From NCBI GenBank assembly GCA_012845835.1, contig JABAKD010000013.1, forward strand, positions 11,045,201 to 11,109,200: a stretch of 64,000 nt of DNA, read 5' to 3'. The stretch is from Undaria pinnatifida (Eukaryota; Sar; Phaeophyceae; Laminariales; Alariaceae). The translations under genes were made by a program, and so were the position numbers. Shown piece by piece: positions 1-10,600 of the stretch. Positions within the stretch are counted from its first letter, which is position 1, and each line of letters opens with the position of its first letter. Under the pieces are notes generated by a model that saw only the letters and a list, made by a program, of their open reading frames with translations, had not been told where the DNA came from and did not search any database.

Positions 1-22
1 CTCTATCGGTAGCACGCGTATT
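1..22. repeat. Right end of a MITE-1 copy, cut by the window edge
   Basis: The first bases match the right terminal inverted repeat of the MITE-1 family seen in full at 501-760, 22959-23218 and 27497-27758 (core CTCTATCGTAGCACGCGT, here with one extra G). Only the terminus is inside the window. Confidence 0.6.
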
Positions 23-369
23 ATAACACCTCGAAAGGTGAGGAAAAGACCGGTTAGTCTTGATACTTTCACGAGTATACATTTTGATTTAGGACCAGCG
101 CGTCCCTGGTAGAAGTGCTGGCCGGATTGCGCGATGGAACGCCTTCGAAGTCATGTAGTGTCGGGTGAGAATTTGACAGATATCCTCATGTTCATGGAGC
201 TCAGAAAATTCTTAGAATCTGCTGCACCGCTTACCGTGGGATGACTTATAGGCAAAGCTGCAAACTCGTTTGGGCTGGTCGGTGCTACTTTGCGCGGTGG
301 CTGGCTAAACGTAAGGTTTTGTTTACTTTTGACTAAAGCTACGTACGGCAGGAGGGTCATTTGAGCTTT

Positions 370-830
370 GTTTCTTCAGTGGCTCGGTGTCACTGCCGCG
401 AGTGACCCCCCTGTTCCTCGCGGTCATAGGCGTTCGTGCTGATTTAATTTTTCGTAGTGAATCCTCAATGGGGTGGTTAGCTACGTTGCGCCAAACTAAC
501 GACGCGTGCTACGATAGAGGTGCACCGCATTTTTTCTTAATGCTACCCCTCACTTTAGGAGGAGGTTAAGACCTCTCCCAAAAAACTGATTTATTTGGAG
601 AAAAATAAAACTGCTCCCGGATGAAAAATGCCATGGCCTAGTTACACAACGAAAATCATGCAAAAAAAAATGACCTATTTTCCGACGATTTTGGGTTAAG
701 GAGCCGCGTCAGTCAGAAAAAAATTCAGAAGGAAAGTGATAACTCTATCGTAGCTTTGGTCTAACTACGTAACGTGTTCTGGTCCGTGAGGTACAGAGTC
801 ACTCGTGCGAGTATGATAGCTCAGACCCGG
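370..830. repeat. Dispersed repeat with a nested MITE-1; second copy at 52375-52640
   Basis: Sequence at 370-500 (GTCACT...GCGAGTG, then TTCGTGCTGATT and GTGAATCC) and at 780-830 (GTGAGGTACAGAGTCACTCG) is found again, in order and uninterrupted, at 52390-52620. In this copy the two halves are separated by the MITE-1 at 501-760, so the MITE inserted into an older repeat. No coding capacity is evident. Confidence 0.6.
501..760. mobile_element. MITE-1 element (about 260 bp, non-autonomous)
   Basis: It has imperfect terminal inverted repeats: left GACGCGTGCTACGATAGAGG, right CTCTATCGTAGC. The interior holds family blocks such as GACCTCTCCCAAAAAACTGA, CCATGGCCTAG and CCGACGATTTTGGGTTAAGG. It carries no ORF. 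Other copies or fragments lie at 1-22, 6150-6200, 8200-8472, 8473-8650, 22097-22565, 22959-23218, 23270-23910, 27497-27758 and 60895-61152, in both orientations. A target-site duplication could not be fixed by eye. Confidence 0.8.
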
Positions 831-1039
831 CCGTGAAAAAGGGGGGCGTATTAGCATGCCCCCTACCGTACTATTTTCAAGAGCGTGCTTCTGTTATGTC
901 GTACCTGGAACCGCTCGTAGAAACGCCTGCCTGTCTTCCCCCCGTTGCACTTGCGATGCCTCCGAGATTTCAAGCTAACTCAGAAAGCGCTCACTATGAG
1001 GTGGGTTGGACAAAAAATCTCTCACTACGACGGCTGTAG

Positions 1040-1140
1040 TTGATCAACATTTCGGTTGTTTCAATTCGCCTCCCTGACCCCCTCTCTCCGCCCCCCTCCT
1101 GCCCTCATCTCTCACGTTTTCGCGATGTTTCTTGTTCAGG
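1040..1140 (-). repeat. Decayed copy of the 3' end of the DC2 gene
   Basis: About 100 bp resembling 1745-1860, which contains the stop codon and terminal coding bases of the DC2 last exon. Shared blocks are ACATTTCGGTTGTTTCA, a C-rich middle and CTTGTTCAGG. The flanking GGCGCAGCGCTGCG near 1141 recurs near 1702. This looks like a tandem duplication of the gene's 3' end, later split by the repeat at 1405-1660. It is not expected to be translated. Confidence 0.55.
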
Positions 1141-1404
1141 GGGCGCAGCGCTGCGCCGGAAACTTACAATAGTTGACACTGAAAAAATACAACAACAAAA
1201 AACGCTTCATCGCTGTGTTGGAGAAAAAAATGCACTACGTTAGCTGACATTCGAAAAGAACAACGAAAAAAAGCGGTGGAAAAGTACAGCAACAATTGAC
1301 ATTGAGAAAAAAGAAACACTCATTGAGCGCTGGGTCGGATTTTGTTTTCACACTAGTTGATGTTGACATAAGACAAAAAGAACGCTCATTAAGCACTGTG
1401 TTGG

Positions 1405-1660
1405 AAAATTGCACACCTCGGATAGACCATGAACTAGATCATCTACAGATCATCTGCAGTAGATCATGTATCTGCCGTGATGAGATGTTTTGCAGGATCT
1501 GTATATGTGGAGTATTTATCCAACTCCGGAAGCAGTTGTTAGATCATGCAGATCGTACGTCTCCCACCCGGTAACATGAGCTACACCATAACAGATCTTC
1601 CTTGAAAGATCTAGATCATCAAGTGGGGATTGGTGAGATCTATCCGCCCGACGAATAGAA
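1405..1660. repeat. Dispersed repeat R2 (second copy 22160-22405)
   Basis: Two copies share blocks such as GATCTAGATCATCAAGTGGG and a run of GATC-rich sequence (CTAGATCATCTACAGATCAT here). The copy at 22160-22405 lies inside a longer MITE-1 element, so R2 is probably internal sequence of a long MITE-1 subfamily. No ORF. Confidence 0.65.
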
Positions 1661-1768
1661 AATTATGAGCTCGTCGACGTCGGAAAAATAAAGAACGAAG
1701 GCGCGCAGCGCTGCGTTGCAAAAAAAAAACTGCAACAATAATTATTGCTGATTCACATTTCGGTTGTT

Positions 1769-3738
1769 TCACTTCGCCCCCCTGCCCCCCCCTCTCCCCT
1801 TTCCCCTCCCGCCCCCCTCCCTGGCGTTCTTGCGCTGAATCTTGTTCAGGGTGCGTCCCTTGAGTTCTTCCCTCGTTAAAGGTCGTGCGTCGTCGTCGTC
1901 GCTTCCGCTGTCTTCTGATGACGAAAAGTCTTCCAATTTCGGCGGATTTACATGAAGTACCTCCTGTTTCGTTTTTGCGAGGAAAGCGGTGGGGGAGGGT
2001 TGGGTTGGCGGGGGTTGGGGGGGGGATCGGGGGCGGTTGGGGAGAGATTGGAGGAAAATTTGGGGCGGGTGGAGAGGGAAAGGTGGGGGTGAGGTATGCG
2101 GGGGGGGGTAGGGGGTTGGGGAAGAGCGGGGGGTGGTTGGGTTGGAGGGGGGGGGGGGGGTATGGGTGTGGGGGGGCGGATTGAGGGGGGGGGGGCGACG
2201 AGGGGAGAGTCCTGCCTTTTGCGCCCTCTTCTGCGGACAAAAAGTCGTCCAATCTTAAAGGATTTTAATGGGTCACCTCCTGTTTGAATTTCGTGAGGGG
2301 GGGTGGGGTGGATTGGGGGAGAGTGCGGGAGGGGAGGGTGGGGAGGGGGCGGGGCGGGGGAGGGGAAGGTAGGGGGGGGGGGAGAGAGAGAGGGTTGGGG
2401 CAGACATAGGAGGGGGGGTGGGAACGCGAGGAGTACGCCGCTTTTGCGGAGAGGGTTTAGTGCCGAAAAATATTTTCCAGAAGCGGTAGATTCATGGATC
2501 ACCTCCTGCTAAGTTTTCACGCGGAAAAGAGTGGTCAGGGGGAGATGCCGGGCAGTGGGGAGGAGTGGGGAGAGGGAATGGGGAAGGGTGGGTTGGGGTC
2601 GTGAGAGGGGTTGAGAGAGTTAACCCTCTCGCGGGGGGCGGCTGTTGATATCATTTTCGCTTGCTTATCGCAAGAGCCTTAAAAAATACACCATTGCTCG
2701 CTAGGTCTGCGAGCGTGCCCCTCTCTGCCGGGCATACGAAATTCGCAGGTGCGAAATATTGGCTCAACTTTCGCTCAGGAAAACACACAAATAGAAAGTA
2801 GCGTAGGGCGCGCTCTGATACCCACGAGAACTTGGGCCTGATCCCATAAAAAGAGTTTCGTACTTGGCGTCGCACACTCTGAACATGTTTTCACTGCGTC
2901 GAAAGCCTTCGTCGTTTAGCGAACCTGTCGCATCGGTGTCTGCGGCCCGTGTCCCAGCACCGTTGCCACCAAAGCTCCGCCCCCCCCGCCTCCACCGGCT
3001 GCCACCAACGTCTTTCCCGTGGACAGATCCTCGTCCCCCCCCCCGTGCTCGCTACCTGTACCGGCTGCCATCAGCGCCGCCGTGGCGTGCGCTCGAGCCT
3101 TCTCTCGCTCTTTCGCGCGCGCATACAACTGTGAACAACGCGGCGCGGGGGGAGGGAGAGGAAGGGGCAGGGGCGGGTATAAGCATCATGTCATGCATGG
3201 CCGTAGTCTGTAGGGGACCAGGGGGGGGGGGGAAGGGGGGGGAGCGGGAGGAGGGGTGGGGGGGGAGCGGGGGGTGTATTCAGTTTGTGCATAGCCGTAG
3301 TCTTATGGCCATAGACCCTCGCATCCCTACTATGCCGGGACGGAGCACGTAAACAACCAGGCAGACATTGCTTGCACCAAGCGCGAAGCGCCGTGAGGTG
3401 TTCGGCGAGTCGCATGAAGGGTGAACTGCATCCTTCCAAGAACCGCTCGTAAGTCGGACTTCGGCACCTTGTGCCTACTTTCTTGCTCATGGATGACAGC
3501 GCCAATGAGTTCCTTTGTTTTCTGAGGAGGGGGGGGGGGCGCGGTATTTCACGCCCTGATTGTATACTGAGTTTGTGCCGGAGGCCGCGTACATTGTTTT
3601 GGGGCGGTGCTTCGTTGGCCATTGCTTAAGCTCATACTTCGAAGTATAATACTCCGGAGTAATAGCTTAGACAGCTTAAAAACGGCGGTGATGGTTAACA
3701 ACAGCAACAACAACAACAACAGCAACAACAACAACAGC

Positions 3739-3833
<95 letters not shown>

Positions 3834-4462
3834 CCACACCTGCAACAAAGCGTTTGTCTTCTCCTCGATCATCCCGAGGAAGGTCATCATGTTGGAGTCG
3901 GTCACGCTGCCCCCGCCAACGGTTTCCGGCAAAGCGTGGCCGCCGAACACTCGTCCGAACAGGTTTTGTACTCCGTCCTGTTTTCGGTCACCATGCGACC
4001 AAAAACGGAGACAAAATAGTTTAATGAAAATCGACGAGCAGTAGGAACGTTGAATCCTCTGTGCGATAAAAATGAAGGCACGCACCCGGGGGGGAGAAGG
4101 GATGAGATCTGTGATCGCGGTTTGATGATAAGACGGATAGAAAAATTGGAACTGCGAATAAAAGACGATGCTGATGATGATGACGATGATGATGATGATG
4201 ATGATGATGATGAGGAGGAGGATGAGGATGAGGATGATGGTGATGATGATGATGATGATGATGGTGATGATGATAATGATGATGATGATGATGATGATAG
4301 TGATGATGATGATGATGATGATGATGATTGATGATGACGACGATGATGATGACGACGATAATGATGATGATGATGATGACGACGATGATGATGATGACGA
4401 TGATGATGATGATGATGACGATGATGATGACGATGATGATGATGATTATGGTGATGATGATG

Positions 4463-4494
<32 letters not shown>

Positions 4495-4613
4495 GATGAT
4501 GATTGATGACGGCGACGAAGATGATGACGACGATAATGATGATGATGATGATGATGACGACGACGATGGTGATCATGATGATGATGATGATGACGACGAC
4601 GATGGTGATGATG

Positions 4614-4644
<31 letters not shown>

Positions 4645-7600
4645 CGACGATGGTGATGACGATGATGATGACGATGATGATGCTGACGATACTGATGATG
4701 GTGATGGTGGTGACAATGGTATTCTCAAACAACAAATACATTTTCCTGTAGTTTATCATGTATAGCCCATCGTCACAGCCCAAGCCCTCAGCATGTACAT
4801 GCGTGTGGAAATGCTATTCGAGGGGTGATACTAGCCCCGCACCCATCACGTTATTCATATGTTCCGATCAACAGTACTGCTAGCGTTGTGAGCTCCAAGG
4901 TTTCATCACGTTTTATTTTGGCTTGTCCTCGATCACCTTAAGTGCCTCTATCGTCTGGCTGGCCTCCGAGCATCGCTGTTCGTACTTCTCCGAGGCAGCC
5001 TCAGCGTGCTGTGTTTCAAGTCGACAAAAATCGTGCGGAGCGGGTGTTCCGGTGATAAATTGACGTTTACGGGACCCTTGCCACATTTATGATGAAACAC
5101 TGGTGAAAAGAAAATGCGATGCACGTCTTCAACAATGTGGTTTTCCGTAATATGTATCGCGAGCATTTAATACCAACGAAAATAATATCGCACATCGCGA
5201 TGAATCGCGATATGTATCGCCTCTCTCTACCATAAAAACTAATGAACGTCTTCAAACCACCCCCCTAGAGCATACCTGGTATATAGAATATATAGCATAA
5301 AATATACCTGGTATATATTGCGTCCCTCTTTGGCAGCAAATGGTTAATTATCAATCCCTCCCCCCCCAAAAAAACGAAAACATCAATTCATCAATCCCAT
5401 TGCCCCTCCTGTATACCGTCTTACCGTCTCCCTTGAATATGTTGAAAAAAACGTCTTGGAATAGTATGAATGCATTACATGTAACCCTATCCCCCCCGCA
5501 ATATAACATCGCGTCCCTCCTTCACAAGATCGACTAATCACCAACCCACCAATACTTGTGTATGGCTATGTCCAGTCCAATGGTACAAACTCGTAAAACA
5601 ACATAGTGTCTCGTTCCTTATCCACCCGGGCTACGCAGAAAAATAAGCAGGTCATGGGAACACCCGGGGCCCATATCACAACCGACAAACACCCCAAATC
5701 CTCCGTTTGAGCAGGGAAAAACAAACGAAATGTCACCGTACCGAGTACGAAACAAGACCGTAAAATAACAAGCCCAAAGGAAAAAAAACAGGAAACACAA
5801 AACAAGCCTGTTATAAAACAAAAATGCTGTAGTCTAATGCTAGGGCAGCACAAAAAGCATGTGATGAGTCTGTTAGTTCCTCGGTTTACTGGCGTTTCTG
5901 TCGCCGATATTGTCGAGCCGGTAGCAGCGACGGCAGCGGAGTTCAACCGGGATGGCGTGTTCTTCGAAGACACGGTGGAGGTTGCACCGTTTTTTTTTTT
6001 CGCCTTCTGAGGGTCCTCACTTGTAGGAGCTCTATATATTACCCCCCCCCCGAAAAAACAACAAAAGGATGTATTCTTGAGAAAAACTGAAAGCGTAGCC
6101 AGATGAACGAACCCATCTGGCCTGGGTATACCGAAAACAATTTTTGCAAAAATCGGGTGAAATCCGACGATTTTGGGTTAATAAGGAGTCCCTTGTCACT
6201 TGCAAAAAAAAAGCCAAAAACTGTTATTACCCCCATCGTGGCAAGCATCCGAACGCGTGTGTGTGTTTTTTAAGTCTCTTGAAGATGGCATCAATTGTTT
6301 TAATCTGGGGCGTTGTTCAGCATCAGCAGCAGCAGCAGCAGCAGCAGCAGTGCGAGTTGGAAAAAGTCGACGCAAAGTCGACGACCACTTGAAATGCTGA
6401 ACCCCATGCGTGCGACGAAAACGAAGGCTCGTAACGGGGCGGGAAATACAGCACATGACTGTAATCGCCACGCGGTCTTGTCCATAAGGTCGCTGAGGGT
6501 AAACCCTCCCTACGAGTTGAGCTCACCCGGTCCACGGTGGGCGTTGGGGGTAACCTCATTTTTCGATACCGGGTGGTAGGCCATGAACGCGAACAACTCT
6601 GTACTGCTGTGCAAAAAAAACAAGGCCAGCGTAACAACCAGCTCCGTGGCAGTGCAAATCACGACACGAAAAAAAAGGCACAACAAGCTTGCGGATTGCA
6701 AAAAAAACACACCCACACACACATGGAAAAGCTACGTACAGACTCTCGCGCGAGTGGGCCTGGACCGCTGGAAATGGAGGCCGCCAAAAAGTGACTAAAA
6801 GGGCTCACCGTAAAAACCTTGGGTCAGCCGGAAAAAAAAAAAAATGATTATGGAACTATTTTTAAAGCGGAGGAAGAGCAACTCACCACCAGCTTGGCCT
6901 CGAGATCCTTGAGGGCCTGCTTGTGCTGATGGACATCGCTTCCAGACTCCTGCTATGCCCCCGCGTACCGCCACACGTGTGTGTTTTTTGCGGAGGTCGC
7001 GTATCACCGCAAGGTAAGCGGCAGGATGAAGGGGAAAGAAGGGGGGGGGGGGGGGGGGGGGTTACCCTCCAGGGGCATACTTTTCGCGCCCAACCATGCA
7101 CCTTCGTAGAATAGTTTGTGTGCTTGAGGGGGGTGGGGGGGGTGGTGACGGAGATATCAGCCCAAAGTGTGGACCGTTGTTCCACCTGAGCTAACGGTGC
7201 TCCTGATGCCTCAACTTTTGCGAGTACACAACACGATTTTATTGCTGTTTCCCTATCCTATGCGGATTCCCTGCTTCCAACACATTTTGTTTCAAAGTTC
7301 GTCTATACTGCGCGCGTTTCCCGAGCAACCCCGAATCTCGATTTCCTTTCCTCGATGGGGTTTCTCTGTTAGTGTCAGCATCAGTGTGTGCCTTCTGGCA
7401 GTGTTCAGCATGAGAATGAACGCCTGTACAACTGGAAACCCGTTTTCCGGGACAAAATTACTTGGAATTAGTATGGGAAGAGGTTTTGGGGCTCTCAAGA
7501 GGTTAATGTCGGTCGGTCACAAACATCCCAAGAAAGAAATGACACGAAGAAAAAACAAAACATCTGCGGGAGTCAGGGCGGGGTCGGCCATAGCATGACT

Positions 7601-10600
7601 CCTCGCCGACCCGTCCCCCCCGCACCGGATTCCCTCTTTTGAGCTCGACTACGCCCCATGGCTAAGCTGCAGCCTTCTTCCTTTGCAGGACAGGTGTTCT
7701 CGTGTGGTCAGACCCACCGCTACCCTCATGAAAAACATTGCTGCAGTACACCAAGATGCTGTACCCAAAAACGTTATTTTTGCTCGTCGACTAATCCCCG
7801 TCAAAAAATGCTTTGCGGCCCCGCCCCCTCCCACCTGCGTGAACTTTTTCTCCTCCACTTGCAGCTGGTTAAGCTGCTCCTCCAGCTTCTCTACCTCGTT
7901 TTGCTGCTCGTTCACGTAGTTGAACAGAGAGAAGTTCTGATCCTCGTTCTTCACAAACGTTCGAACCTTTTTTTTTTTTTTTTCCCCGACGATGAGGAAT
8001 AATGTTCGGGAGGGGAGAAGGACAGCGTTGAGGCGGGGGGGAAGGGGGGGGGAGTACGTGGAAGGGGAGGTGGGAAGGAAGCGGGTGGGGAAGGATCAGG
8101 ACGCATATGGCACGGTAAATGTTCCCCGTTTTTTCCCTGCAAGGATCTTGGCTTGAGGACCTCCATACCTGAGTATACCTCACCCAAAATCTGAGCGTGG
8201 ACGCATGCTACGATAGAGGTACACCATTTTTGGGCTGTTTTTCTGAATGACGGGGTTCCTTAGCCCAAAATCGTCGGGGAAATACGCCCCATTAATTTTT
8301 TTTTCACGATAATCGTTTGTGTACCTAAGCCATGGGATTTTCCATCCGGTAGCAGTGTTATTTTGTTTTTTTTCTCGAAGATCAGTTTTTTTTGGGGGGG
8401 AGAGGTCTTAAGCTCCCAAATCGAGGAAACTTCAAAAAAAAAGTGGATGCACCTATGTCGTAGCTCGCGTCTGTGAGTAAACAGAAAGTGCAACCCAACG
8501 AAAAATCAAAATCTCGTGGCCTAGATACATCAAACATAACATCGCAAAAACAAATAATGAAATTCCGACGATATCCAACGATTTTGGGTTAAGGAGCCCC
8601 ATCGTCAGAAGAATGTTTTGCCAAAAAAGAGGTACAGTACATCTACCGCAGCACGGATCACGGAGAGGTGGAAAGGAAGCCGGGTGGGGGGGGGGGGGGG
8701 GAGGGAAAGCAGGTGAGCCGGGGGGGGGGGAGGGGGGGATGTGCAGCACTCATCTTCGATGTGAAGCAGCAGCGCAATTGTTTTTTAAAGTTGCGGAGCG
8801 GAACGGTGCGTGATTCATGATACCTACGGGGGTAACCGCGGCCGGCGATAAAGGACGCGGTCGTAGTGGCAGGTGGCTCCGCCGCCGTGTTGTATACGAG
8901 AGGCACACAACCCTTCTACATTTTCCTGTGCGTTTTTTTCAATTCGATTATGTGCTGGATGCGCTCCCTTACCAGCTCTTGAATGTCCTCTATCCCCGTG
9001 GCTGATTTTATCCTCGCGAAGGCCTCGTCAAAGTTCTGGATCCGCTCCAGGGACGCCTGAGCGTCCGTCTTGCCTGTCGAACCCGCCCCGCCCGTCTGCA
9101 TCGCGTCGTGTTCACGAAGGGGGGGGGGGGGGGGGGGATGCTCATAATGGGGAGCGGGTGACCGTGCGTATTCACGAAGGGGGGGGGGGGGGGGGGGGGG
9201 GGGTTATAATCGTTGTCGTGTCTAATCGTTGTCGGGTCGTGAATGACCGTAGTCTGGCAGACCATCAGCCCTCGCACCTGCGTCGCGTAGTGTTAATAAG
9301 GTAGGGGCGGGGGCGGGGTGTGCTCAAACAATGCATGTCCGTAGTGCTAAAACCATAGAACCTCGCATCTCCACAATGTCGAACAAGGGGGTGGATGAGG
9401 AAGGGGGCACTCATTTGTTGTTTGCCTTTGTCATGTGACGCGTTGACCGCGCACCCCTACTCCTATTAGAGACACCTGCAACTTCTGGGCGTTCATAGGA
9501 AAGGAGAGGTTCCTCTTGCGGGGATCACCGTGCGTTTCGGTTATTCCGGCAACGCCATTTCCGCACAAACTCTCCCCCACTGACTCACTCACCTTCCCCG
9601 CGCGAGGCTTCGACCGCGACTCGTCCGACTCGCTTAGCACCCCCGAGTGATGCTTACCCCTCCCCACTCCCACACCCTCACCACCTGCGCCATCTTCCTC
9701 TCCCCCCCCGGGTGACCCGTAACCCACGGCACCCGTCGTTTTCGACCGGGAAAGCTTGGTCCCGGTGCCAAACGTTACCGCCCCCGGTGCTGTTGTCGCC
9801 GTAGAAGCGGAGGGGCCGAGCATGCCAGCGTGGAGCTCGACGTCCATTTGCCGTCCCAGCTCAAGCATCTGCAAAGAGTATGCGGGCGTGGGCGTGGACG
9901 GCGAGTCTTGCTCGGATACTGCTCACGCAAAACCAAAGCTCTGCTCGGGACTTATTATCTTGTAGGGCGGGGTTGAGGCACAGAAGGCATGAACTTTCTG
10001 GCATAAAACCATGTTTTTATTATATTGACTTGAGAGTAACTCACAGTACTATAAGGCGGGCTCGGGTGCATCTTGTTCACAATGAAAACCCCGATATCTA
10101 TCTATCCCAATATTCCGCTACTAGACATCCCATTTCCCGTGTAGCGCCTCAATGTTATAAAACCGTCGTCGTGTCCATATCATCGTAAATGCACGAGCAG
10201 TAGAGAATTTCGTTTACGATACTGTTTCGTACGAGCGGGCGACCGAACGGGCGGACGACGGAAACCCGAAGTAGGACGAACAAACGGGCGAGGGGGTAGG
10301 CCACGCCGCACAGCTCTACAGAAAAACCGCGAACCCCTCCTTGCACCCACTCCTCTTGATCCAACGGATGGTGGGAACCGCCTCGATGTTTTACCGCTGC
10401 TGCAGGACGCGTGGCAAAATCAAGTACCAGGTCGGACCAGGTAGATATTTTTTGTCCCTCCCCTTCCTGAGGTTGTCCCTTCTGCTGCTTTCTTGTCGTA
10501 TTCTGCGCCTCAAAAGAGAAAAAAAAAACACATCTTCCTCACTGTACGCGCGATCGATCGCGGCGCGGGTGTGCACGCGCCTGGTTCTCGAAGTCGTCTC

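Noticed and set aside
2916-2924. TAA at 2916-2918 as the C-terminus of DC2
   Set aside because: A CAG|GT donor lies just before it, in phase 0, and joining to 1963 adds the acidic RPLTREELK tail known for this family.
3549-4783. Poly-Leu, poly-Asn, poly-Asp and poly-His frames
   Set aside because: Produced by (AAC)n and (GAT)n. Only the 3840-3977 segment on the minus strand is coding, as DC2 exon 12.
7167-7598. A 143-codon plus-strand frame
   Set aside because: It lies antisense in DC2 intron 9, has no recognisable domain and no splice context, and includes low-complexity ends.
9431-9592. Continuation of DC2 exon 7 past 9593
   Set aside because: A strong AAG|GTGAGT donor is present and the following codons are not needed to reach exon 8.
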